Source: Ruminococcus sp. (GTDB taxonomy: Bacteria > Bacillota > Clostridia > Oscillospirales > Ruminococcaceae). From it: a stretch of 43,646 bases of DNA. This document shows positions 34,498 to 41,996 of the stretch, in pieces. Numbering within the stretch: the first letter of the stretch is position 1; every line of letters starts with the position of its first letter. The notes beneath the pieces were generated by a model that saw nothing but the letters and a program-made list of their open reading frames with translations, did not search any database and was not told the DNA's origin. The position numbers and the translations under genes were made by a program. The stretch spans positions 1 through 43,646 of the forward strand of contig JAFUTU010000022.1 of the NCBI GenBank assembly GCA_017484095.1, written 5' to 3'.

Positions 34498-34540
34498 AAA
34501 AAACCGATACAGCATTCTGAGAGCTGTATCGGTTTTTCTT
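34498..34540. terminator. bidirectional terminator between spoVS and phospholipase C
   Basis: AAACCGATACAGC (34501-34513) pairs with GCTGTATCGGTTT (34523-34535). It is flanked by A runs and T runs, so it can end transcription from both sides. Confidence 0.92.
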
Positions 34541-34542
34541 TT

Positions 34543-35691
34543 CTACTGTAATATCCAGACCTGAGCCGCATTGCCCGGTTCAAACTTGGATATTGCAAGC
34601 CTGCCGCCCTGAGTGTTTTCAAGCACCTTTTCAAAATCGGCAGCGCCCACTGCAATACGATATCTTCTTTTTCCGTAAGCAGCTGCCCTGAACAGTGCTG
34701 GCTTGCCGCCAAGCTTCAGATAATCATATCCGCTGCATTTAGCGTTAACGTATCCTCCGTCTTTAACCTTAAATGCGATAGTGCCGCCTTCCTGTAAAGT
34801 TACAGTCAGCTTTTGTTCTTTGTCTTTATCGGGTTCATCGATAACAAGCCCTTTAGGAGTTACGGTTATCAAAAGCCCTGATGCTTCGTTTTTGAATGTG
34901 TATGCCTTTGACTCGACTAAGAAATTGCCGTTATCTGATGAACAGTCATTATAAAACCTGATAAGAAGTGCCATAACATTCTGCTGTGTAACTGGCAGAG
35001 TGTTTTTTGCTACATCGTCAAATGCTCTTGGGTCAAGGTGAGCTATCGTATCAACAAACTTTGCGGCATATTCTACCAGTTTGTTTGAGGCGTCACCAAA
35101 ACCGTCCTTTTCGTAGACCTTGTTAAGTCTTTTGTCATAGATCTCGGCGGTGTGTTTTGTGCAGGTAGTGTCAATGTGCTTTTCAAAGGCATAGTGAGGA
35201 TTACTGGCCTTTGGCAGATAATGCATATTTGAAACATGAACAGTGCAGCCCATATCTTCAACAAAATGTATAGCCCTGCCAAGATAGTGCATTGCTTCCT
35301 CTGTGTTACCGCTTTTATAATATGAAAGAGCAGCTGTGTAGTTCTCCTCAAGCAGAGTTCTTGCACTTCTCAGAAATTTACCGAGCCTGTTCTGATAGTA
35401 TCCGTAGGTTTGAGAAAGTTCCTTTCCCTTCGGATTTGAGCATGAGTAGTAATGTCTGCCTGCACCCTTGTCAAGGTCTCCCTTTCCGTCAGGCTCAACA
35501 CAGCCCTTTAGTATCTGCTCGTGCCAGTTCTGATAGAAGGCTGCTAATCGCGTTTTCTTTTCCTTTTCCAGCAGATCGAGCGCCTTGATCGTTATATCCT
35601 TGTGAGCCTTACTGCCCCAAGCATCAGTCTTTTTTGCCCCGAGTACTGCATAAGCTCCCAGAGCTGCTGTAAAAGCAATGATCTTTTTCAT
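34543..35691 (-). CDS. secreted zinc-dependent phospholipase C
   Basis: The 382-residue product has a signal peptide with predicted cleavage after Ala24, so the mature enzyme starts with Trp25. In this family the N-terminal Trp is a zinc ligand. All other ligands known from Clostridium perfringens alpha-toxin and Bacillus PC-PLC have counterparts with the same local spacing: H30, D68, H80, H142, D146, H152, H166 and E170. A C-terminal domain (about 270-382) is beta-rich by eye and does not look like the alpha-toxin PLAT/C2 domain. ATG 35691 follows AAAGGACT. It is the last gene of a four-gene minus-strand operon, starting one base after the flavin reductase stop. The substrate is inferred to be phospholipid. 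Confidence 0.88.
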   Translation of the reverse strand: MKKIIAFTAALGAYAVLGAKKTDAWGSKAHKDITIKALDLLEKEKKTRLAAFYQNWHEQILKGCVEPDGKGDLDKGAGRHYYSCSNPKGKELSQTYGYYQNRLGKFLRSARTLLEENYTAALSYYKSGNTEEAMHYLGRAIHFVEDMGCTVHVSNMHYLPKASNPHYAFEKHIDTTCTKHTAEIYDKRLNKVYEKDGFGDASNKLVEYAAKFVDTIAHLDPRAFDDVAKNTLPVTQQNVMALLIRFYNDCSSDNGNFLVESKAYTFKNEASGLLITVTPKGLVIDEPDKDKEQKLTVTLQEGGTIAFKVKDGGYVNAKCSGYDYLKLGGKPALFRAAAYGKRRYRIAVGAADFEKVLENTQGGRLAISKFEPGNAAQVWILQ

Positions 35692-35692
35692 A

Positions 35693-36295
35693 TTATTTAG
35701 TCCTTTTCGATTTATTAGTCTTCTTTTTTCTGACGGAATATCCGAAGCTGCCAAGCTTTTTGCCCAGAGAAAAGTATTCACCGTGAGTATAAGCTATAAG
35801 CTTTGCTTTGTCAAGACAGAGTCTGCCATTTTGGTCTATCAGGTCGTTTGCGGCATTAACACCTACAATATCCGCCATGAACATATCGTGCGTTCCAAGC
35901 TTGATTATCTGTCTGACTTTGCACTCAAGTGCAAGCGGACACTGATCTATCATTGGTGCGCCAATATTCTCACTAGGTGATACGGTAAGACCTGTATCTT
36001 TTAGCTTATCGACCTTGCTGCCGCTTTTAACGCCGCAGTAATCGACAGCATTTACCAGCTCTTCGGTAGCAAGATTGATAACAAATTCTCCGCTTTCCTT
36101 AATTATACCGTATGAATACCGTTCAGGTCTTACAGATATGTATGTGACAGGCGGCTGAGAGTTCAGTATTCCCGTCCACGCGATAGTGAGCACATTAGGT
36201 TTTTCTGTGCTGCCGCAGCTAACAAGAACAGGAGGAAGCGGTGCTGTCAGAACGCTTCCTTTCCAGTGTTGCTTATCGTAAGAATGATATGTCAT
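35693..36295 (-). CDS. flavin reductase-like (DIM6/NTAB) FMN-binding protein
   Basis: The 200-residue product fits the flavin reductase-like split-barrel family. It has a PLPPVLVSC start, PNVLTIAWTGILNSQPPVTYISVRPERYSYG, GEFVINL and VDYCGVKSG, then LECKV and DMFMADIVGV, which form the FMN-binding core. Such proteins reduce flavin with NAD(P)H or act as small flavoproteins, and the partner is unknown. A basic lysine-rich tail ends the protein. It overlaps the upstream 120-aa membrane gene by 4 bp and directly precedes phospholipase C. Confidence 0.86.
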   Translation of the reverse strand: MTYHSYDKQHWKGSVLTAPLPPVLVSCGSTEKPNVLTIAWTGILNSQPPVTYISVRPERYSYGIIKESGEFVINLATEELVNAVDYCGVKSGSKVDKLKDTGLTVSPSENIGAPMIDQCPLALECKVRQIIKLGTHDMFMADIVGVNAANDLIDQNGRLCLDKAKLIAYTHGEYFSLGKKLGSFGYSVRKKKTNKSKRTK

Positions 36296-36654
36296 TTTAA
36301 CTCGTCCTCATCAGCAGGGAAGCCGTACAGCTTCTCGTGCAGTTTTTCATAGTCATGGTACAGTGCCTGAGTCTGATTTTCAAGAAAATAATAATGCTTT
36401 ATGTAAGGCACCAGCAGCACCAGCAGCGCAGCTGCCAACGGTATCAGTAATATCTCCTTAGTAACTGCTATAACTATGAACGTTATTACAGTCGCTATCG
36501 CAAAGAGAAACATAACTATAAGATGAATGAACCGTTCGTGCTGAAAAAAATGTATGTGATCTTTGTGATAGTTCATCAGCTGCGAAAGATCGGTGCTGTC
36601 ATCATTCAGTGCCTTTTTAAAAAAGCGTCTGTAGCTTTTAAAATACTTTGTCAT
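36292..36654 (-). CDS. membrane protein of unknown function (120 aa)
   Basis: A 120-residue protein with a charged His/Lys-rich N-terminal stretch (about 1-40), two adjacent transmembrane helices (about 44-63 and 66-86), and a charged C-terminus (YHDYEKLHEKLYGF). An AAGGTGACG ribosome binding site precedes the ATG. It starts 4 bp after the stop of the 99-aa gene and overlaps the flavin reductase start, so translation is coupled. No family is recognised. Confidence 0.75.
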   Translation of the reverse strand: MTKYFKSYRRFFKKALNDDSTDLSQLMNYHKDHIHFFQHERFIHLIVMFLFAIATVITFIVIAVTKEILLIPLAAALLVLLVPYIKHYYFLENQTQALYHDYEKLHEKLYGFPADEDELK

Positions 36655-36658
36655 ATCG

Positions 36659-36958
36659 TCACCTTGTCAGCAGCTCAGCATCTATTGGCTCGGAGCTCTC
36701 TATCTCCAGATCACGAAGCTTTGTTTTGAACTGAGCCTTGTATTCTTGCTCTTTTTGCTCTTTTATGCTTTTTGCGGCAATACGCATCAGAGCAGAATCA
36801 ATGCTCTTATAGTTTTTTGCAACTCTTTTTACAAAGCTTTTTCTTTTTTCGGGCTTTTTGTTTTTACCGTCAAAAATGATAGCCAGCGCAACAGATGCCG
36901 AGATAGCAATGATAGCTTTTTCAGCATTTGTATTTATCTGATAGTTTATCTTTTTCAT
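36659..36958 (-). CDS. small membrane-anchored basic protein (99 aa)
   Basis: Start ATG 36958 follows GGAAAGCGGAAGTGAT. A longer upstream frame has no ribosome binding site and runs into the promoter. The 99-residue product has one N-terminal transmembrane helix (about 11-27) and a long, strongly basic, probably cytoplasmic helix-rich tail. It is the first gene of the operon leading to phospholipase C. Function unknown. Confidence 0.7.
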   Translation of the reverse strand: MKKINYQINTNAEKAIIAISASVALAIIFDGKNKKPEKRKSFVKRVAKNYKSIDSALMRIAAKSIKEQKEQEYKAQFKTKLRDLEIESSEPIDAELLTR

Positions 36959-37019
36959 ACATATCACTTCCGCTTTCCATAATAAGCAATATCTAATAAT
37001 TCTTGTAATAACCACTATT

Positions 37020-37048
37020 ATTATATCACATAATCTCAATATTGTAAA
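37020..37048 (-). promoter_or_regulatory. promoter of the phospholipase C operon
   Basis: On the minus strand TTTACA (37048-37043) and TATAAT (37025-37020) are 17 bp apart, 61 bp before the first ATG of the four-gene operon. Confidence 0.82.
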
Positions 37049-37083
37049 GCCGTGCATTCAAAAGTTATACACGAACAACATTT

Positions 37084-37950
37084 TCAGTCTATAACGATGT
37101 AGTCAATTCGTTCAAGTATCATTTCCTTGTTCATCGTATCATTGAGGATAAGCTCTTCCGGCGATGAGAAATATGAGATCAGCTCTCTGAGCTCTATGAT
37201 CTTCTCAGCCTGCTCTATATCCAGAAGCAGACAATCAGCTATCTCCTCGGCATCGGCATAGTTTATCCTTACCTTTTTCATCTGCTTAGGCTCCTCGGGA
37301 GGTACAGCAGTGACGGTCTTGGTCTCTTGCCTCGTCTCTGCAGGCTTTTGTTCAGTTCTTTCATCTGCTTTCTCATCGTCCGGCTCTATGTCCATGTATT
37401 GATATTCAGCTACATAGAAATACTCTTTCAGACTGTCCAGCTTCTTCTCGCCTATGCCGTCTACCTCAAGCAGCAGATCCATATTATATATCACGCCAAT
37501 GCTGTTTCGGTAGTCAATTATCCTGCCCGCAAGCTCTTCACCGATACCATCTGCGGCACAAAGACAGCCGAGATCGGCTGTGTTAATATCAGCAGGGAAA
37601 GAATAAACAACTGTAGCTTCTTTGGTCTCAGCATTTGTTTCAGCCTTGCTGAGTGACGAATCTCTCTTGCTTGAACTGTCCTTCTTTTCTTTTGATGATG
37701 AAGAACCGCTTGATGAGCTTTTTGATGATGACCTGCTTTTGTCACTGACAGAAGATGTGTCATCGCTGTGTTTTGTAACAGCGTAAGAGCTGTCCTTTGC
37801 GATCACTCTCTGATCGTTCTTTTTAGAATTGCCTATCAGCACATTTCCAAATACCACCACCAGCACCAGTACTCCGATCAGCGCCAGTATATATGCACTG
37901 TGATATCCCTCGTTATCATCGGGCATTTTAATCTTCCTGAAAGGATTCAT
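37084..37950 (-). CDS. membrane-anchored double helix-hairpin-helix protein (ComEA-like)
   Basis: The 288-residue product has one N-terminal transmembrane helix (about 18-40), then a low-complexity Ser/Lys/Asp-rich linker (about 50-110). A helix-hairpin-helix module follows (DINTADLGCLCAADGIGEEL, with a second GIGEKKL turn). Beyond an acidic linker (about 190-220) is a second module beginning VRINYADAEEIADC. ComEA, the DNA receptor for transformation, has one such module of two HhH motifs after a short linker. This protein is longer and has an extra one. The start overlaps the glycosidase stop (ATGA). No comEC is in the window, so a role in DNA uptake is not shown. Confidence 0.8.
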   Translation of the reverse strand: MNPFRKIKMPDDNEGYHSAYILALIGVLVLVVVFGNVLIGNSKKNDQRVIAKDSSYAVTKHSDDTSSVSDKSRSSSKSSSSGSSSSKEKKDSSSKRDSSLSKAETNAETKEATVVYSFPADINTADLGCLCAADGIGEELAGRIIDYRNSIGVIYNMDLLLEVDGIGEKKLDSLKEYFYVAEYQYMDIEPDDEKADERTEQKPAETRQETKTVTAVPPEEPKQMKKVRINYADAEEIADCLLLDIEQAEKIIELRELISYFSSPEELILNDTMNKEMILERIDYIVID

Positions 37951-40211
37951 ATATTATCTGAAAGCTGCTTATTGAGCTCATCAAGCATTGCCGTTATCTT
38001 TGCCCTCGTTATCTGAGGCACATCAGTGAATGTTACAAGAGTTCTGAGCGGCATATCCTTTATCATATTGTCTATCATTTCCTCGGATATCGCATCAGAC
38101 TGTGAATCGCCGTTGCCGACATCGATCTGTGAGAAAAGCGGCTCAAACATTGCAGCTGCCTCAGGATACTGCTTTATCTCACCACAGAGAGAATTGAGAT
38201 CAAAACGGATAGGAAGCTTTCTTGGGTTGGACAGGTAAACTTCGCCCTCAGCCTTGATCTCTGCCGATGATGTACCAATAAGGATCTTGTATTTTCCTTC
38301 CTCTGCATACCAGTCGGCTATCTTCGTCTCGTAGTAAGAAAAAGCTTTCTTATCAAGCTTGAATACTGCCTTCTTTGTCTCATTCGGGCGAAGCTCCAGC
38401 TTTTCAAATCCTTTAAGTTCCTTTAAAGGTCTGTCAGCATAAGGCTCAACAGGTGCAATATAAAGCTGAACTGTCTCCTTGGCGGTGATATCACCAGTGT
38501 TTGTAACGTTTACCTTTACAGTCAGAATATCGTCTGCATCTATCTCATTTTCTGATATTTCAAGGTCTGAATACGCAAACGATGAATACGACAGGCCGTG
38601 ACCGAACGGGAACAGGGGAGTCAGCTTTTTCTTTTCATAGTATCTGTATCCCACATAGATACCTTCTGCATATCTTACTGTGTCCTCGTGGCCGGGGAAG
38701 TTGAGGTATGCGGGGTTTTGTTCAAGGCATACAGGGAATGTCTCTGCGAGCTTGCCGCTTGGGCTCACATCACCGAAAAGCAGGCTGCATTCAGCCTCTC
38801 CGACGCCCTGACCGCAAAGATACATTTCAAGCACTGCCTTTGCATCATCGATAAACGGCATTTCTATAGGCGAGCCGTTGTGCAGAACTATAACTATATT
38901 ATCGTTTACTTCTTTTATCTTTTTTATAAGCTCAAGCTGACATTTTGGCATTTTCATATGCTTTCTGTCATAGCCCTCAGACTCAAACGAATCAGGCAGG
39001 CCTGCAAAGATGACCGCAGTGTCTGCATTTTTTGCAGCATCTACTGCTTCAGCAAGCAGCGCTTTATTAGTTTCATCCTTGTCGGTAACGAATCCCTGAG
39101 CATACGTAACATCTGCGTATTTATCGGCAAACTCAACTGCCGATGAAACCTTGAACGAATTGATATGAGAGCTTCCACCGCCCTGATATCTAGGCTTTGA
39201 TGCGAACTCACCGATAAATGCGATCTTGCTGCCCTTATCAAGCGGCAGAATACTGTCGTCGTTCTTTAAGAGAACAGCACATTCTTTTGCTATCTTAACT
39301 GCCAGTTGATGATGCTTCTCCTTATCCCATACTGCACCCTCGTGAGTGTATTCCTCAGCCTTGTTCACAAGCTCCAGCACTTTTCTTACACAGTTGTCGA
39401 CCTTCTCCTCAGACAAAGCGCCGCTGTTTACTGCCTCAACTATAAGCACATCGTTTTTGCCGTTGCTGGTAGGCATTTCAAGATCAAGCCCTGCATCAAC
39501 GCCGACAGGTCTGTCATCAACAGCACCCCAGTCGCTCATCACAAGTCCTTCGTATCCCCAGTCGTTTCTGAGGATGTCTGTCAGAAGATACTTGTTCTGT
39601 GAGGAATGTACACCGTTTATCCTGTTGTATGAACACATCACAGTCCAAGGCTTTGACTGCTTGACAGGTGCTTCAAATGCAGCAAGGTATATCTCTCTGA
39701 AAGTTCTTTCATCTACCTCGGCTGAGTAGCTCATTCTTCTCGTTTCCTGATTGTTCATTGCAAAGTGCTTTAAAGAGGTGCCCACACCCATGCTCTGAAC
39801 ACCCTTGATATGCGCTGCAGCCATCTGAGATGCTAAATACGGATCCTCTGAAAAATACTCAAAGTTTCTTCCACAGAGCGGTGAACGCTTGATGTTGCAG
39901 CCCGGTCCGAGTATTACCGATACTCCTTCAGCCGCACATTCTTCGCCAAGCGCTTTTCCGAGAGTTTCGAGCAGCTCTCTGTCAAATGAGCATGCCAGCG
40001 CAGAAGCTGTAGGAAAGCAAACTGCTTTGATAGCTTCATTCGGGTTTTCAGCATCATCCTTCATCTTTCTCAGTCCGTGAGGACCGTCAGATACCATTAT
40101 CGGCGGTATGTCAAGTCTTTCTATCGCCTTTGTGTGCCAGAAGTCGGAGCCTGAACATAATGCAGCTTTTTCTTCAAGAGTAAGCTCTTTGAGTATTTTT
40201 TCAACATTCAT
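37947..40211 (-). CDS. glycoside hydrolase family 3 beta-glycosidase
   Basis: The 754-residue protein has the GH3 N-terminal domain with SDGPHGLRK, FPTASALACSFD and GRNFEYFSEDP. The catalytic nucleophile Asp is in VMSDWGAV (about residue 225). The GH3 C-terminal domain and a fibronectin-III-like domain with PFGHGLSYSSF and ELKGFEKLEL follow. An additional C-terminal segment of about 85 residues is helical by eye. No signal peptide is present, so the enzyme acts in the cytosol on imported oligosaccharides, most likely beta-glucosides. Exact specificity cannot be read from the sequence. It is in an operon with an HD hydrolase upstream and the HhH protein downstream. Confidence 0.9.
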   Translation of the reverse strand: MNVEKILKELTLEEKAALCSGSDFWHTKAIERLDIPPIMVSDGPHGLRKMKDDAENPNEAIKAVCFPTASALACSFDRELLETLGKALGEECAAEGVSVILGPGCNIKRSPLCGRNFEYFSEDPYLASQMAAAHIKGVQSMGVGTSLKHFAMNNQETRRMSYSAEVDERTFREIYLAAFEAPVKQSKPWTVMCSYNRINGVHSSQNKYLLTDILRNDWGYEGLVMSDWGAVDDRPVGVDAGLDLEMPTSNGKNDVLIVEAVNSGALSEEKVDNCVRKVLELVNKAEEYTHEGAVWDKEKHHQLAVKIAKECAVLLKNDDSILPLDKGSKIAFIGEFASKPRYQGGGSSHINSFKVSSAVEFADKYADVTYAQGFVTDKDETNKALLAEAVDAAKNADTAVIFAGLPDSFESEGYDRKHMKMPKCQLELIKKIKEVNDNIVIVLHNGSPIEMPFIDDAKAVLEMYLCGQGVGEAECSLLFGDVSPSGKLAETFPVCLEQNPAYLNFPGHEDTVRYAEGIYVGYRYYEKKKLTPLFPFGHGLSYSSFAYSDLEISENEIDADDILTVKVNVTNTGDITAKETVQLYIAPVEPYADRPLKELKGFEKLELRPNETKKAVFKLDKKAFSYYETKIADWYAEEGKYKILIGTSSAEIKAEGEVYLSNPRKLPIRFDLNSLCGEIKQYPEAAAMFEPLFSQIDVGNGDSQSDAISEEMIDNMIKDMPLRTLVTFTDVPQITRAKITAMLDELNKQLSDNI

Positions 40212-40244
40212 ATTTATTCCTCTTTTCTGTGTATAGATAAGGTA

Positions 40245-40844
40245 TTATTTGTGATTGCCTTCCATATAGAAGGTAGCCTCCATATCAGCTATGTGAGTTG
40301 CCAATGCCAGAGGGTACATTCCGAGAGCTCTGCCGATCGTGTTGGTGTTTTCCTCTCCTGAAAAACCCATGTGCCAGCGTATTGCCATAGCTTCTTCTCT
40401 GGTCAGGCGCATATAGCTTGAAACTATATAAACTGATTTCTCTCCGTGACCGTAAGGAAGAGTATCGTGATATTCAAAATACGGCACCTTTTCCCAGACA
40501 CCGTCCTCGTTTTTAGCATTGCGGTAGCTTGTCCTGTACAGGTTTACCTTGCATACATCGTGAAGCAGCCCTACAATAGCTATGGTCTCATCGGGGTAGT
40601 CAAGACCGTATTCGTCCTTTGACCTGTGATTTTCAAGATATCCCTTCAGGCATTCATAAACGTGTATACTGTGATCGCACAGGCCGCCTTCAAACGCATT
40701 ATGATATCTTGTAGATGCGGGAGCAGTGAAAAAATCGCTGCCTTCTGACAGCAGATAGTTCAACAGCTTGTCCGATCCCGGGCGCGTGATATTAGACGTG
40801 TAAATATCACAGAATTTATCCTTCAGTTCATTTACATTAGCCAT
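40245..40844 (-). CDS. HD-domain phosphohydrolase
   Basis: A 199-residue single-domain HD protein. Visible metal-binding motifs are HNAFEGGLCDHS, LLHDVCK (the HD pair), a YGHGEKSV histidine and HIADMEATFYM. The pattern resembles the HD domain of the YhaM 3'-5' exonuclease family, but the OB-fold part of YhaM is absent. The substrate (nucleotide or RNA end) is unknown. A GGAGG ribosome binding site lies at 40849-40854 on the minus strand. It is the first gene of the operon with the GH3 enzyme 33 bp downstream. Confidence 0.82.
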   Translation of the reverse strand: MANVNELKDKFCDIYTSNITRPGSDKLLNYLLSEGSDFFTAPASTRYHNAFEGGLCDHSIHVYECLKGYLENHRSKDEYGLDYPDETIAIVGLLHDVCKVNLYRTSYRNAKNEDGVWEKVPYFEYHDTLPYGHGEKSVYIVSSYMRLTREEAMAIRWHMGFSGEENTNTIGRALGMYPLALATHIADMEATFYMEGNHK

Positions 40845-40896
40845 AGAAACCTCCTTGTATTTTTTCAGTTAAAGATAAATTTCACTATATGCTGAT

Positions 40897-40925
40897 ATTA
40901 TATCATATTGTATTATAATTGTAAA
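40897..40925 (-). promoter_or_regulatory. promoter of the HD hydrolase-GH3 operon
   Basis: On the minus strand TTTACA (40925-40920) and TATAAT (40902-40897) are 17 bp apart, 52 bp before the HD hydrolase ATG. Confidence 0.82.
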
Positions 40926-40999
40926 GACTGCAAAGTGCCGGCATTTTTAGTTCTTGACCTTTGATTTGTAAGAGCTGTATTGCAGATCGGATAGCTATA

Positions 41000-41066
41000 A
41001 TCGACTTTTAATACAAGATATCGACATAAATAGTCTATATTTTTAATAAATACGCAATATTCGACA
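41000..41066. promoter_or_regulatory. Spo0A-box-like motifs in the regulator's upstream region
   Basis: The 340-bp AT-rich gap between the HD gene and the Spo0A-like gene contains a perfect TTCGACA 0A-box match (41060-41066) and two weaker ones, ATCGACA (41020-41026) and ATCGACT (41000-41006). Their TCGAC cores start at 41001, 41021 and 41061, multiples of 20 bp apart. No gene is seen in this gap. Confidence 0.45.
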
Positions 41067-41127
41067 AAAATCATCAGATTGAATTTAAAAATATATAAGT
41101 GAAATTGTTAAACTAATTTGAAATCGG

Positions 41128-41156
41128 TTGAATTGAAACGATTTATAATGTATAAT
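41128..41156 (+). promoter_or_regulatory. promoter of the Spo0A-like gene
   Basis: TTGAAT (41128-41133) and TATAAT (41151-41156) are 17 bp apart, 31 bp before the ATG, which has a GGAGGAG ribosome binding site. Confidence 0.75.
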
Positions 41157-41187
41157 TCTAACATAAATAATTGAACGGAGGAGTAAT

Positions 41188-41934
41188 ATGATAACCAAGA
41201 TACTGATCGGGGAAAAGCTATGCAGAACACTGGGATTGAAACAGGTGTTAGAGGACGAAGGGCATATAGTCTGTCTGAGTGATGAAGAGCCCTTTGCGAT
41301 GCTGGAAAGATATTCAGAATGCAGGCCAAACATATTAGTGATATCAGCGCTGATGAAAGACAGGCACACATTTCTGATGCATATAAATAAGAGCTTCGGT
41401 CATACTTACACGATCGTTTTATCACCTGCTCATGCGGTAAACGGGATAGATATTGCAGGAGAAGGAGTTGACAGGATATTGACTGAGCCTTATACAGCTG
41501 AGGATATTTGCAAGCTTATTCATTCTGACAGTAAAAACGGAAGAGTTGAGCGCAGTTATTCAGACAGCGACAATGAGAGCATTGCAGGTGTTCTCAAAAA
41601 GCTTGGCGTCGCTCCGAACTATACAGGCTATAAATATCTGATAGATACGGTCGATCTTATCATAGCAAAAGGCGGCGATACAGTCAGTCTTACAAAGCTT
41701 ATTTATCCTGCCATCGGTCAAAAATACAATGTTACTGCAAACTCGGTAGAAAGAAGCATAAGAACGGCTATCAAAAACACATGGCACAATTCTCCGGAAT
41801 CAGAAATAATGAAATACTTTGGCGTTTATGCACTTACTCCGGGATTCAAGCCGTCAAACAGCAGATATGTATATGCGCTTGCAGATTATCTTAGAAACCA
41901 CTGCAGGAGCAGCTCAGAGAGCATAAAGATCTGA
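41188..41934 (+). CDS. Spo0A-like regulator with degenerate receiver domain
   Basis: The 248-residue product has a C-terminal half (about 125-245) matching the Spo0A DNA-binding domain: GVAPNYTGYKYL, LIYPAIGQKYNVTANSVERSIRTAI with the recognition helix, and KPSNSRYVYALADYLR. The N-terminal half aligns with a response-regulator receiver but has lost its chemistry. The acidic pair is Gly8-Glu9, the phospho-accepting Asp is Ser53 (ILVIS where Spo0A has VLVLD), and the conserved Lys is replaced in ILTEPY. It therefore cannot be phosphorylated in the usual way. It stands alone, away from the spoIVB-spo0A locus typical of spore formers, with its own promoter and terminator. It may be a paralogue or a diverged Spo0A. 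Confidence 0.85.
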   Translation: MITKILIGEKLCRTLGLKQVLEDEGHIVCLSDEEPFAMLERYSECRPNILVISALMKDRHTFLMHINKSFGHTYTIVLSPAHAVNGIDIAGEGVDRILTEPYTAEDICKLIHSDSKNGRVERSYSDSDNESIAGVLKKLGVAPNYTGYKYLIDTVDLIIAKGGDTVSLTKLIYPAIGQKYNVTANSVERSIRTAIKNTWHNSPESEIMKYFGVYALTPGFKPSNSRYVYALADYLRNHCRSSSESIKI

Positions 41935-41945
41935 TAATATATCCG

Positions 41946-41978
41946 AAAAAGCCCCAGCTGATGATGCTGAGGCTTTTT
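41946..41978. terminator. bidirectional terminator
   Basis: AAAAAGCC-C-CAGC pairs with GCTG-A-GGCTTTTT around a 7-base loop. It lies between the convergent Spo0A-like gene and the isomerase-family gene and can serve both. Confidence 0.85.
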
Positions 41979-41996
41979 ACTTGTACTGATACTTTA

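Noticed and set aside
36959..37057. N-terminal extension of the 99-aa membrane protein to 132 aa
   Set aside because: It would include the promoter -10 and -35, and the strong ribosome binding site is directly before ATG 36958.
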